A stretch of 64,000 bases of DNA from JBDKVA01 sp039679375 (GTDB taxonomy: Bacteria > Bacillota > Clostridia > Acetivibrionales > DTU013), in contig JBDKVA010000076.1 of assembly GCA_039679375.1 (NCBI GenBank), forward strand, positions 12,780-76,779, read 5' to 3'. This document shows positions 1 to 7,623 of the stretch, piece by piece (the first letter of the stretch is position 1; each line of letters begins with the position of its first letter). The translations under genes were made by a program, and so were the position numbers. Below the pieces are notes generated by a model. That model was not told the origin of the DNA, ran no database searches, and saw only the letters and a list, made by a program, of their open reading frames with translations.

Positions 1-348
1 ATAAAAGATGTATATGTTGCTTCTGAGCGGCGCCAGATAGAGCTGTTTGTTATATACAGAGGGCGCCTTGCTGCTCAATACCGGAACTGTTTTTATTGAT
101 TGGCCGTCAAGCCTGGAATAATGTATGTTTCCATCATTGTCCTGAAAAAGGAGATGAAAGGTATTTTCCGCGTCCATCTCTGCATAAAACCAGGGCGATA
201 TGTTTTTGTGCAGTACGACGGCATTACTCCATATGCCGCGCTTTGTGAGCGTGTTATAGCAAAGGTTCTGCCTAGAATCACAGAAAAAATCCCAGATATC
301 TCCACCGGACTGTTTGAATATGTATTGTCTGTTTTGGTAATTAAACAT
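1..348 (-). CDS. Partial protein of unknown function, C-terminus outside the window
   Basis: An open frame on the minus strand begins with ATG at 348 and is still open at base 1, so at least 116 residues are present and the C-terminus is missing. The translation has a natural composition rich in W, F, Y, N and D (for example IWDFFCDSRQNLCYN and WFYAEMDAENTFHLLFQDND), with short alternating strands that suggest beta-propeller-like repeats. I do not recognise the family with certainty. A stop codon lies four codons upstream of the ATG, so the only other start is GTG at 357. The ribosome site is weak: the best one, near 375, is better placed for an ATG in a different frame at 370, but that frame gives a far less protein-like sequence. 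Function unknown. Confidence 0.6.
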   Translation of the reverse strand, partial: MFNYQNRQYIFKQSGGDIWDFFCDSRQNLCYNTLTKRGIWSNAVVLHKNISPWFYAEMDAENTFHLLFQDNDGNIHYSRLDGQSIKTVPVLSSKAPSVYNKQLYLAPLRSNIYIFY

Positions 349-492
349 GGTTTCCACTCACATTTCATATGATCCTCTCTTATATATATATGAGTGCTTA
401 CTGTATTTATGGCTGAATTTGAAGTTTGCAGGCTGTTTGATGTAAAAAAACCCAAGCGTCGGGAGTTATTTATTTTATTATTCTTAAATATC

Positions 493-519
493 ACAAATAT
501 TTAAATGCAACATATTATG
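493..519 (+). promoter_or_regulatory. Putative sigma-K-type promoter
   Basis: AC at 493-494, 16 bases, then CATATTATG at 511-519, close to the sporulation sigma-K pattern AC-N16/17-CATANNNTA (last base differs). It lies about 50 bases upstream of the start at 572. The motif is short and AT-rich, so this is suggestive only. Confidence 0.35.
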
Positions 520-571
520 AAAATGAGAGGGAAATCAAATCATATAGCTTAAAATGAAGGGGGATTTAGAT

Positions 572-1483
572 ATGAGCTATAATCACGACAAAGTGCTTCC
601 GGGCCTTATTTGTGAAAAAGATCTGTGCAAGATAAAGGAAGCAGTTTGTATACAGGTAGAAAAGATTTATGATTCCTGCAAGGAAAAAGATTGTATTGAA
701 GATGCCAGAGTGCTTTTTAGGGACCCCGACAAAATACATTGGTTAACTTGCCATGCAATCAACGTAAAAGCCAGACAGGCGGAAGTGATCAAAGTATTCT
801 CCGATGTTGAAGCAGTACCGTTCAAGAGGGGTTTCTACACAGTTGACGTCAAATTCTTCATCAAGGTTACGCTCGACTTCTTTGTGCCCAGACAAAATGG
901 TGGTATTAGGATAATTACCGTTCCCGGTATCGTTGTGTTTGACAAAAAAGTCATCCTTTTCGGTTCCGAAGGCAACGTTAAAATATTCAAATCTCATTTT
1001 GTAGAGCATGGCATCGACAGACCTGTAGACTCACCTCTGCAGCAGGATAACCTGCCGATTTCCAAGGTAGAGGTTGCCGAGCCGATCACACTGAATGCGA
1101 AGATTATCGAAGTGCTTGAGAATGCACACGACGATTGCTGTGACAGACATATTCCGCAAAATATCAGCGACCTGCTGGAAGACATCGATTTTGATGATGT
1201 TGACCTTGGAAGAGGCGGCGATGAAAGAGAGCTTGTAATCGGCAGACGCGTCGTGGCGACCATTGGACTCTTCTCCATCATCAAGCTGGCAAGATTTGTG
1301 CAGCTTCTGATACCCGCATTCGACTTCTGCATACCGAACAAACAGTGCATCGCAGCGACCGAAGAGGATGCCTGCGGATTATTTGACACCATTGACTTCC
1401 CGATAGATGAATTCTTCCCGCCTCAAAAAGCTGATTTCCCCGGGGCGCTCGAGGATGAACGGTCTATGACAAAGGATGAATAA
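572..1483 (+). CDS. Cysteine-containing protein, resembles clostridial spore-surface (CsxA-like) proteins
   Basis: Acidic protein of about 303 residues. I chose the ATG at 572 because an AAGGGGG site lies 8 bases upstream; the frame also opens with an ATG at 554 that overlaps this site. The N-terminal part holds the signature KIYDSCKEKDCIEDARV, and further Cys pairs occur (HDDCCDRH, then single Cys near the C-terminus). No signal peptide or membrane segment is seen. I associate the IYDSC-KDC signature with a clostridial family that includes exosporium or coat proteins such as CsxA; this is recall, not a search result. A sigma-K-like promoter precedes the gene and a strong terminator follows, so it is a single-gene unit. 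The role as a disulfide-linked structural spore protein is inference. Confidence 0.7.
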   Translation: MSYNHDKVLPGLICEKDLCKIKEAVCIQVEKIYDSCKEKDCIEDARVLFRDPDKIHWLTCHAINVKARQAEVIKVFSDVEAVPFKRGFYTVDVKFFIKVTLDFFVPRQNGGIRIITVPGIVVFDKKVILFGSEGNVKIFKSHFVEHGIDRPVDSPLQQDNLPISKVEVAEPITLNAKIIEVLENAHDDCCDRHIPQNISDLLEDIDFDDVDLGRGGDERELVIGRRVVATIGLFSIIKLARFVQLLIPAFDFCIPNKQCIAATEEDACGLFDTIDFPIDEFFPPQKADFPGALEDERSMTKDE

Positions 1484-1510
1484 AGAGATGATTACTCCAT
1501 GAAAATACAT

Positions 1511-1545
1511 AAAGGGATGGCATAGCCATCCCTTTATTACTTTTC
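1511..1545 (+). terminator. Intrinsic terminator
   Basis: Perfect 11-bp stem (1511-1521 with 1525-1535), ATA loop, followed by a T-rich tract. It ends the transcript of the gene at 572. Confidence 0.9.
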
Positions 1546-1644
1546 CGCTGCCGCCTCCCATGCAGCTTCCCTGGACTGCATGTCTGCTGAGCAGCCTTAC
1601 CGGTATGGTCAGAGTCTTACTGCCGCAAGGAATGCGGTTGTGCC

Positions 1645-2007
1645 TTACATGGTCTTGCCCGGTATCAAAAGATTTATGATGCCATAAACAAGAGCACCAA
1701 GCACTGCACCAAGCAATGTAACATTATAACCCGGTACAATAAATTTGACGACGTAGATGATCACTGCAGCAACAATAAAACCTGTCAGTCCTCTTCCAAA
1801 TGGTGTTGCGTCCACGCCAAGCACTCTTTGCACAAGGTAATCAAGCAGAGCGATTACAGCGGCGGCTATGATCAGCGGCCAAATGCCTGATATGGTGAAG
1901 CCCGGAGTCAGGAAGGCTGTTACAGCCAATACTACTGCGCCAACCAGCGCCCTTATTATGAAATGTCCTAAACTGAAATGCTGTGTTCTTTCAACATTTT
2001 CAGCCAA
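1645..2007 (-). CDS. Phage holin family 4-type small membrane protein
   Basis: About 120 residues with three to four hydrophobic helices separated by short turns rich in Gly and Pro (PGFTISGIWPL, VDATPFGRGLTGF, FIVPGYNVTLLGAVLG). This arrangement matches the small membrane proteins of the phage-holin 4_2 family (PF04020), which are chromosomal in many Firmicutes and not necessarily phage-derived. The frame opens with GTG at 2016, but AAAGGAA directly abuts that codon; TTG at 2007 is 9 bases from it and is the better start. Function in the host is unknown. Confidence 0.8.
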   Translation of the reverse strand: MAENVERTQHFSLGHFIIRALVGAVVLAVTAFLTPGFTISGIWPLIIAAAVIALLDYLVQRVLGVDATPFGRGLTGFIVAAVIIYVVKFIVPGYNVTLLGAVLGALVYGIINLLIPGKTM

Positions 2008-2129
2008 TCTTATCACTTCCTTTCAAAGCATTTAATGAAAATACAATTTGCCGTCAATACTATTATTTAATTGCTGCTTTATGTTTATGCAAACTCATTT
2101 GCCTTATTTGTTTACTTTTTAAGTAATTT

Positions 2130-2157
2130 TTGATAAGATTGTATTTAAGCATATAAT
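2130..2157 (+). promoter_or_regulatory. Sigma-A promoter of the cysE-cysS T-box transcript
   Basis: TTGATA at 2130-2135, 16-base spacer, TATAAT at 2152-2157. It directly precedes the T-box leader. Confidence 0.75.
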
Positions 2158-2163
2158 AATGTA

Positions 2164-2503
2164 AAAAACGATGATCTGGAAAGTAATCCTTACGATTGCC
2201 TCAGAGAGGAGCCGCCGCCGGCTGAAAGCGGCTTTGGCTGATTTTATGGATGAAGTGCGCCAAGTGAGTTTGAAGCCTGAATATGGCATGTTGCGCATGT
2301 AAGGGCTTCACGGGAAAAGCACCGTTACGCTTTTGAGAGTGGCGGATTTATCATAAGACGCAGGATAGCCTGATAAATACGCCGGGCGATTTCATTGAAA
2401 CGAAATGCGGCATACCGGAAAATTCGTTGAAATGTGATACGCCTTAGAGTGGAACCGCGAAAAAGCATCGCCTCTAAAACAGAGACGGCGCTTTATTTTT
2501 TGC
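2164..2503 (+). promoter_or_regulatory. T-box riboswitch leader, predicted cysteine-specific
   Basis: The leader carries the stem-I CAGAGAG motif (about 2200-2207), a CACCGTTA-type stem (about 2320-2327) and the T-box core AGAGTGGAACCGCG at 2446-2459, which pairs with the NCCA end of uncharged tRNA. A terminator follows at once. T-boxes act by sensing the charge state of a tRNA; the downstream genes cysE and cysS make tRNA-Cys the expected ligand. A UGC triplet at 2292-2294 is a candidate specifier, but I could not fix the specifier loop by eye. Confidence 0.9.
2462..2502 (+). terminator. T-box regulated terminator
   Basis: Imperfect GC-rich stem with AAAGC at its base pairing to GCTTT, loop AAAAC, then a run of T. 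Its 5' side overlaps the 3' flank of the T-box core, as expected for the terminator/antiterminator switch. Confidence 0.85.
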
Positions 2504-2569
2504 CTTTGTTTTGCACCGGTTTCCGGGGGAATACTATAATGAATTATTGCAAGGGGTGGGAATATATTT

Positions 2570-3292
2570 ATGGGATTATTGGAGGATGCCAGATCGATAG
2601 CAAAAAGAGATCCGGCTGCAAAGAATATATTGGAAGTAATACTGTTGTATCCCGGTTTTCATGCTCTTTTTTTCCACCGGATCGCGCACTGGTTTTTTAA
2701 AAAGGGATTGTTTTTCCTGGCGCGCTTTACTTCCCAGTTCTCGCGGTTTTTGACCGGCATCGAGATCCATCCGGGAGCTGTCATTGGACAGGGGTTATTC
2801 ATTGATCACGGCATGAGCATTGTGATTGGTGAAACGGCGGAAATCGGCGACAACTGTACCATATACCATGAAGTGACGCTTGGCGGCACGGGAAAGGATA
2901 AGGGAAAGAGGCATCCTACCATCGGAAGCAATGTTCTGATCGGTGCAGGAGCTAAACTGCTCGGCCCTATCGTCGTAGGCGACAATTGTATGATAGGGGC
3001 CGGATCCGTTGTTCTGGAGGACGTCAAATCGGACACAACGGTAACGGGTACAAAGGCCAGGCCTGTCAAACGCGCTGGAAGGAAACTTGCGCCTTCCGTT
3101 GAACTGGATCAGATACACATAGCGGACCCTGTTTCCCAGGAATTGTGCAGGCTTCAGGTGCGCATCGAGCATCTTGAGGCGGCACTCGGAGGGTCAACGG
3201 TAAAAGCAGAGGACTTCAACCGATGTAACGGGAAGACGGCTGAAACCGGCAGGGATATACAGGATGAGCAGGCTGAGCAACAAAATGCGTAA
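2570..3292 (+). CDS. cysE: Serine O-acetyltransferase
   Basis: Converts L-serine and acetyl-CoA to O-acetylserine, the carbon skeleton for cysteine. The 240-residue protein has the left-handed beta-helix hexapeptide repeats (IHPGAVIGQGLFIDHG, IGETAEIGDNCTIYHEVTLGG) and the conserved DHG and GGTGKDKGKRHPTIG segments of the SAT active site. The N-terminal helical region is short, as in Gram-positive CysE. The last ~45 residues form a charged tail. Start ATG is preceded by AAGGGGTGGG. It lies behind the T-box and 23 bases before cysS, so both respond to cysteinyl-tRNA charging. Confidence 0.96.
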   Translation: MGLLEDARSIAKRDPAAKNILEVILLYPGFHALFFHRIAHWFFKKGLFFLARFTSQFSRFLTGIEIHPGAVIGQGLFIDHGMSIVIGETAEIGDNCTIYHEVTLGGTGKDKGKRHPTIGSNVLIGAGAKLLGPIVVGDNCMIGAGSVVLEDVKSDTTVTGTKARPVKRAGRKLAPSVELDQIHIADPVSQELCRLQVRIEHLEAALGGSTVKAEDFNRCNGKTAETGRDIQDEQAEQQNA

Positions 3293-3315
3293 AATTAGTA
3301 TAGGAGGATGTTGGT

Positions 3316-4716
3316 ATGAAGCTTTATAACACACTTACAAGACAGAAGGAAGAATTCAAGCCCATGGAGGAAGGGAAAGCGAGTATTTATTCATGCGGAC
3401 CTACGGTTTATCAGTACGCGCATATAGGAAATCTGAGGACCTATGTATTTATGGATATCCTGAGGCGTGTGCTCAAATATAACGGATATGAGCTCAAGCA
3501 TGTGATGAATATCACGGACGTAGGCCATCTTGTTGCCGATGCGGACGAAGGCGAGGACAAGATGATGAAGACGGCCAGGGAGACCCAAAAATCGCCATGG
3601 GAGATCGCAGAATATTATACCGGCTTTTTTATGAAGGATATCGCCGCGCTCAATATTGGCAGGCCTGAGATCATTTGCAAGGCAACCGGCCATATAAAGG
3701 AAATGATCGAGTTTGTGGAAGGGCTTGTAGAAAAAGGCTATGGCTATGAAACAAGTGACGGGATCTATTTTGACATCATGAAATTCAAAGGGTACGGAAA
3801 GCTGTCGGGGCTGGATCTGGAAGGCCAGATAGCCGGTGCGAGGGTGGATGTGAACGATGAAAAGAGGCATCCCGCAGACTTCGCACTCTGGAAAAAAGCG
3901 CCTAAAGAGCATATTATGCAATGGCCTAGCCCATGGGGCATGGGGTATCCCGGATGGCACATCGAATGCTCGGCCATGAGCAGGAAGTACCTTGGCGATG
4001 AGTTTGACATACACACCGGTGGCGTGGATCACATCCCGGTACACCATGAAAATGAAATCGCCCAGAGCGAGGCGCTCCTTGGAAAACCGGCAGTACATTA
4101 CTGGCTCCATGGAGAGTTTCTGCTTGTCGATAATGGCAAAATGTCAAAGAGCCTTGGCAATACCTATACCGTTGCCGACCTTGAAAAAAAAGGCTATAGC
4201 CCGCTGGCTTACCGTTACATGTGTTTGAACGCAAATTACAGGAGCAAGCTGAATTTCACATGGGACGGGATAAAAGCGGCACAGGTTTCATTGGACAGAT
4301 TGCTCGAAGGCGTACTTTCCCATAAGAATTCCGGAGAGCAAGCTGAGGTGGATGCAGGCCTTATCGCTGCATTTGAGAAGGACTTCGACGAGGCGGTCAA
4401 TGATGACCTGAACATACCAAGGGCGCTTGGCGTAGCATGGAATATCGCAAGATATGGGACCAAATCTGTGAAGCTCTATAATTTGCTTCTTAAAATGGAT
4501 GAAGTTTTGGGGCTCGATTTTGCCAATGCCGTTGAGAAGCCCGCTGCCGAAGCATCGTCTCTTGACCCTGAAATCGAAGAGCTTGTAAATCAAAGGCAGC
4601 AGGCAAGGAAGGACAAGAACTGGAAGCTGGCCGACGAGATACGGAACAGACTGAACGGAATGGGCATCCAGCTTGAGGATACGCCCCAGGGAGTGAAATG
4701 GTCGGTGCAAAAATAA
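3316..4716 (+). CDS. cysS: Cysteinyl-tRNA synthetase
   Basis: Class I aminoacyl-tRNA synthetase of 466 residues, normal family length. Visible motifs: the zinc-binding Cys and HIGH-like box near the start (SCGPTVYQYAHIGNLRTY), GWHIECSAM with zinc ligands in the middle, the KMSKS loop (GKMSKSLGN) and the C-terminal DALR-like domain ending in a short anticodon-binding segment. AGGAGG lies 9-10 bases before the ATG. Co-transcribed with cysE under the T-box. In most clostridia the next gene is mrnC, which here is 51 kb away. Confidence 0.98.
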   Translation: MKLYNTLTRQKEEFKPMEEGKASIYSCGPTVYQYAHIGNLRTYVFMDILRRVLKYNGYELKHVMNITDVGHLVADADEGEDKMMKTARETQKSPWEIAEYYTGFFMKDIAALNIGRPEIICKATGHIKEMIEFVEGLVEKGYGYETSDGIYFDIMKFKGYGKLSGLDLEGQIAGARVDVNDEKRHPADFALWKKAPKEHIMQWPSPWGMGYPGWHIECSAMSRKYLGDEFDIHTGGVDHIPVHHENEIAQSEALLGKPAVHYWLHGEFLLVDNGKMSKSLGNTYTVADLEKKGYSPLAYRYMCLNANYRSKLNFTWDGIKAAQVSLDRLLEGVLSHKNSGEQAEVDAGLIAAFEKDFDEAVNDDLNIPRALGVAWNIARYGTKSVKLYNLLLKMDEVLGLDFANAVEKPAAEASSLDPEIEELVNQRQQARKDKNWKLADEIRNRLNGMGIQLEDTPQGVKWSVQK

Positions 4717-4824
4717 AGCGTATGGCCGGTTTTAATATTATGTAATGTATAATGCAACTTTTGAAGCACATTTTAATATACTGATTATGTATAATAACAA
4801 ATTAGTTTGTTAGGATGTGTATTT

Positions 4825-5049
4825 ATGAAAACAAATATCATTAAATGGGATGAAAGTATGGCAGTCAGATGCCTGGCGAGATGTCAGGACAAATTTGCCA
4901 AAAAGTATCTTCCCTATGGAACGAATATCAAAAAGCCGGTGCAGAAAAAAGCTTCTGCAGAAAAGGACTATTCGGTCGATATCGCCAAAGGGGAGTGGGA
5001 TGATTTCCAATATGCCGTAAGCAATACGTTAAAGAAAAAAAACCAGTGA
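4825..5049 (+). CDS. Small basic protein of unknown function
   Basis: 74 residues from ATG 4825, chosen because AGGA lies 9 bases upstream; an in-frame start at 4807 lacks a ribosome site. The protein is Lys-rich, with a central KKPVQKKASAEK stretch and a short acidic-aromatic segment (KGEWDDFQYAV). No membrane segment or known motif. It follows cysS by about 100 bases with no clear terminator between, so it may be read through from cysS. Family not recognised. Confidence 0.55.
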   Translation: MKTNIIKWDESMAVRCLARCQDKFAKKYLPYGTNIKKPVQKKASAEKDYSVDIAKGEWDDFQYAVSNTLKKKNQ

Positions 5050-5116
5050 AATGCGGATCGGCTACATGTAATGCACGGCATCTAATGTGGGCTACCGCCC
5101 ACAACCCAATGAATGT

Positions 5117-5185
5117 ACTTATTGCCGCGAATGTGTAACTATTTTCTTGTTTTTTATTGCAATTTCGCGGCAATAAGTTACTAAA
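5117..5185 (+). repeat. Inverted-repeat element containing a 39-bp sequence found again at 57593
   Basis: 15-bp arms at 5117-5131 and 5164-5178 are perfect inverse complements. Bases 5147-5185 are identical over 39 bp to 57593-57631, in the same orientation. The 39-bp unit itself holds a TTATTGC/GCAATAA hairpin. Nature unknown: intergenic repeat or recombination scar. Confidence 0.85.
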
Positions 5186-5266
5186 ATGACATAATGCCCA
5201 GCGGACGGCTCTTCCGGTACAAATACGCAGGAAGGGCCGTCCCCCTGTGTTCCCCGGAAGGTTGAT

Positions 5267-6415
5267 GTGAACGTCTTGAAAATTGCTTTGATATGTACTG
5301 AGAAGCTACCTGTGCCCGCTATTTTGGGCGGCGCTATACAAACCTATATCGACGGGATCCTTCCCTATCTTGCCCAATACCATCATATAACAGTATTCAG
5401 CACAGCATTTCAAGGCCTGCCTTCCTATGAAAGGAAGGGTAATGTCCGGTACGTAAGGATTTCCCACACATGCACCAGGGATTACATCCATTCGGTAAAT
5501 TCACGGCTCGATAAAAGCTTTGACCTCGTATACATTTTCAACAGGCCTCTTTGGGTACTGTCAATATGCGAAAGCCATCCAAAACTGAATTACAGCCTGA
5601 GTCTCCATAATGAAATGTTCCATCCTGACAGGATCACCAAAAGTGAAGCACTTGAATGCATAGACAGGTTAGAATTCATTACGGCAGTAAGCCGGTACAT
5701 AGCAAATATGGTATCGGATTTCGTTCCGCAGGCAAAGGAAAAAATCAGCGTCGTTTACTCAGGTGCAGAAGAGCAGCCATTCTGCCGGCCTGACAGCGAA
5801 GGATACCGGCTTGAAAAAAAGAGGCTTAAGGAAAGCATTGGCCTTGGTGATAAAAAAATCGTACTGTTTGTGGGAAGATTGATCCCGGACAAGGGAATCC
5901 ATGTACTTATCGAAGCAATGAAACAGGTAATGGAGGAAAGAAATGACGCCGCCCTTGTGGTCGTCGGCAGCAGTTCATGGAGCATAGCATCTGACGCATA
6001 TGTAAAATCGATCGTGCGCCTTTCAGGGAAATTAAGCGAGAATGCTCTATTCACCGGTTTTTTGCCCCCGTCTGAAATCACAGCTTATTATCATATGGCT
6101 GATCTTTTTGTTTGCCCATCCCAATGGGCAGAACCTTTGGCAAGAGTCCTGTACGAGGCGATGGCCGCAGGTCTTCCGGTCATAACGACAAACAGGGGCG
6201 GGAATCCGGAAGTAGTCAGGAATGATATAAACGGTATTGTTGTTGATGATTATAAAAGCGCGCAGTGCCTGGCCAAGGCGATCTGCTTTTTGCTCGATAA
6301 CGCGTCAATAGCGCTTGAAATGGGCAAAACAGGCCATTCACAGGTGGCTGACATATATAATTGGAGAAGGGTGGCTAAAGACATACAGAACCTTATTATC
6401 AGCTCTCATCTATAA
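5267..6415 (+). CDS. Glycosyltransferase family 4, CotSA-like
   Basis: Predicted retaining glycosyltransferase with two Rossmann-like halves (GT-B). The C-terminal half has the family pattern VLFVGRLIPDKGIHVLI, then PSQWAEPLARVLYEAMAAGLPVITT with the EX7E acidic pair that binds the nucleotide sugar. The N-terminus (LKIALICTEKLPVPAILGGA) is that of the CotSA-type spore-coat glycosyltransferases. Start is GTG 5267, with GGAAGG 5-6 bases upstream. It is paralogous to the gene at 10955-12088 on the other strand, with the same N-terminal motif and the same PSQW/ASQW block. Acceptor and sugar donor are unknown; the adjacent spore-coat-like genes suggest a spore-surface glycan. Confidence 0.88.
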   Translation: MNVLKIALICTEKLPVPAILGGAIQTYIDGILPYLAQYHHITVFSTAFQGLPSYERKGNVRYVRISHTCTRDYIHSVNSRLDKSFDLVYIFNRPLWVLSICESHPKLNYSLSLHNEMFHPDRITKSEALECIDRLEFITAVSRYIANMVSDFVPQAKEKISVVYSGAEEQPFCRPDSEGYRLEKKRLKESIGLGDKKIVLFVGRLIPDKGIHVLIEAMKQVMEERNDAALVVVGSSSWSIASDAYVKSIVRLSGKLSENALFTGFLPPSEITAYYHMADLFVCPSQWAEPLARVLYEAMAAGLPVITTNRGGNPEVVRNDINGIVVDDYKSAQCLAKAICFLLDNASIALEMGKTGHSQVADIYNWRRVAKDIQNLIISSHL

Positions 6416-6424
6416 TTGATTTTA

Positions 6425-6455
6425 CTGCAACAAGTCCCAAAGCGACTTGTTGCAG
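6425..6455. terminator. Bidirectional terminator-like hairpin
   Basis: Perfect 12-bp stem (6425-6436 with 6444-6455) and a 7-base loop between the convergent genes ending at 6415 and 6461. Confidence 0.75.
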
Positions 6456-6460
6456 TGCAA

Positions 6461-6772
6461 TCATAATTGCCTGGCAGTGCATTTCATGAATTTGAGAAGA
6501 CTGCGAAGTATTTTTAGTCTGTCGCGCATGTAGAGGTAACCTTCGAATGATTCATCGGAGGATTTGAAAATTTTTGCCGGTACGGCCAGACTAAATATTC
6601 TGGATTCAATAAGTTTCTGAAATTTGCCTGCCAACTTTTCGTTCTGTTCTATTTCTTCCAAAAGATACTTAACTGCCTCCTGTCTTGTTAACGGGCTGAC
6701 TGCCGGTTGTTTTGCTTCTTCCGGGCCTTCGGCCACCTGCCCTGCACAGGTATCCACATCGTTAACTTCCAT
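6461..6772 (-). CDS. Small hypothetical protein of the spore-surface cluster
   Basis: 103 residues from ATG 6772, chosen because GGGGAGG lies about 8 bases upstream; the longer frame to 6832 has no such site. The N-terminal third is acidic and Pro/Glu rich, and the rest is predicted helical (QEAVKYLLEEIEQNEKLAGKFQKLIES, ending in a basic MRDRLKILRSLLKFMK stretch). No signal peptide. It follows the gene at 6813-7085 by about 40 bases, so the two are likely one transcript. Family not recognised. Confidence 0.65.
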   Translation of the reverse strand: MEVNDVDTCAGQVAEGPEEAKQPAVSPLTRQEAVKYLLEEIEQNEKLAGKFQKLIESRIFSLAVPAKIFKSSDESFEGYLYMRDRLKILRSLLKFMKCTARQL

Positions 6773-6812
6773 AAAACTGCCTCCCCGCATGTGTTTCTGT
6801 GAACCATCCGCG

Positions 6813-7085
6813 CTAGTAATCACTGTCGTCAATCATGCCGCTCACCTCTTCAAGCTTAAATTCCAACAATATTTGAAGCTTGATTATGTTTTTAAGGCAG
6901 TGGCATACGGAATTATTAATTCCGATTAAATCCGATTTGTCAGGGCATATACAGTCTATTACTTTTTGGATCTTTTTGGCTTCGACCTTTAATATAGCGG
7001 CAATGCCCTTCTCCTCCATTGCAATGGATTCAATCACATCGGTTATAGCCTGCCTCCTGCTGATCTGTTCATTCTCCTCACACAT
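6813..7085 (-). CDS. Small helical protein, NINNSV/IKLQ-LLEFKLE family, likely spore-associated
   Basis: 90 residues from ATG 7085, where GGAGG sits 9 bases upstream; an in-frame ATG at 7112 has none. The pattern IESIAMEEKGIAAILKVEA, KIQKVIDCI, then INNSVCHCLKNIIKLQILL and EFKLEEV matches a family of short proteins, and of N-terminal domains of collagen-like proteins, that I recall from spore-forming Firmicutes. The same architecture recurs at 7298-7561 and at the end of the 7624-8571 protein. A sigma-K-like promoter lies at 7118-7146. The role as a spore-surface structural protein is inferred from the context and promoter. Confidence 0.75.
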   Translation of the reverse strand: MCEENEQISRRQAITDVIESIAMEEKGIAAILKVEAKKIQKVIDCICPDKSDLIGINNSVCHCLKNIIKLQILLEFKLEEVSGMIDDSDY

Positions 7086-7117
7086 GATCCTATACCTCCG
7101 AAGATGCTTCATAATAA

Positions 7118-7146
7118 TAGAGTATGAAGATATTACATAATAGGTT
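7118..7146 (-). promoter_or_regulatory. Putative sigma-K promoter
   Basis: On the minus strand: AACC at 7146-7143, then CATACTCTA at 7126-7118, which fits AC-N17-CATANNNTA exactly. The same arrangement with the same spacing is at 8656-8628. Confidence 0.55.
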
Positions 7147-7168
7147 ACTTTGAGCTTTACAAACAGTA

Positions 7169-7200
7169 TATAAGGCAGGATTGTGCAATCCTGCCTTATA
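7169..7200. terminator. Perfect 14-bp inverted repeat, probable terminator or processing hairpin
   Basis: Arms 7169-7182 and 7187-7200 with a 4-base loop. It lies between the genes at 7298 and 7085 on the minus strand. No strong T-run follows on either strand. Confidence 0.6.
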
Positions 7201-7201
7201 C

Positions 7202-7261
7202 TTAGGGAACATGCTAAAAGGCATGTGTCCCAAAATCAAGTGGAGCTCGATGCTCCCGAGA
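7202..7261 (+). repeat. 60-base two-hairpin repeat, copy 1
   Basis: 48 of 60 bases match 50692-50751. The first hairpin pairs ACATGC with GCATGT, and the second pairs GGAGC (7242-7246) with GCTCC (7252-7256). The second copy has GGGGC/GCCCC at the same place, a compensatory change. A run of eight T follows this copy. Confidence 0.8.
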
Positions 7262-7297
7262 TTTTTTTTCGAACCAATTCAGGCAGATATGCGGATA

Positions 7298-7561
7298 TCA
7301 GCCGCCGGAGGAATTATCCGCTGCATTTGTGCCTGCCTCCAGTGCTTCATCCAGAAGCAATTCCAGGACAATCTCTTTTTTGATCAGAAGCCTTAAAAAT
7401 CTTAAAATACTGTCATTGATTGCATTCAGGCTATCAATATCGCCGACAAGTGCAAGAAGCTTGGTGAGTTTATTGACCTCTACCTGTGTCAGGCTTGCAA
7501 GTCCTGCCTCCTGGTTTGCAATAGCCGTAATAAGAGCATTCACATTAGCTGGCAGTGACAT
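7298..7561 (-). CDS. Small helical protein, paralogue of the C-terminal domain of the 7624-8571 protein
   Basis: 87 residues from ATG 7561, with GGAGG 7 bases upstream. It contains ALITAIANQEAGLASLTQ, EVNKLTKLLALVGDI, then INDSILRFLRLLIKKEI and LELLLDEALE, nearly identical in order to the end of the upstream neighbour and similar to 6813-7085. It ends in a small Asn/Ser/Gly tail. It lies 62 bases after the upstream gene, so co-transcription is likely. Probably a structural spore-surface component; molecular function unknown. Confidence 0.78.
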   Translation of the reverse strand: MSLPANVNALITAIANQEAGLASLTQVEVNKLTKLLALVGDIDSLNAINDSILRFLRLLIKKEIVLELLLDEALEAGTNAADNSSGG

Positions 7562-7623
7562 AATATTACCTCCTTCAATTTTGGATTCCAAATGCGACTG
7601 CAAATTGAAACGCAACTTGCAGA

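Noticed and set aside
93..370. Minus-strand frame starting at ATG 370 with a well-placed GAGAGG site
   Set aside because: The overlapping frame from 348 gives a far more protein-like translation and stays open to the window edge. The ribosome site is the only point in favour of this one.
1645..2007. Prophage marker because of holin similarity
   Set aside because: No lysin, tail or other phage gene is near; this family is common on Firmicute chromosomes.
2434..2700. Plus-strand frame across the T-box terminator
   Set aside because: It overlaps the T-box core and the cysE start in another frame.
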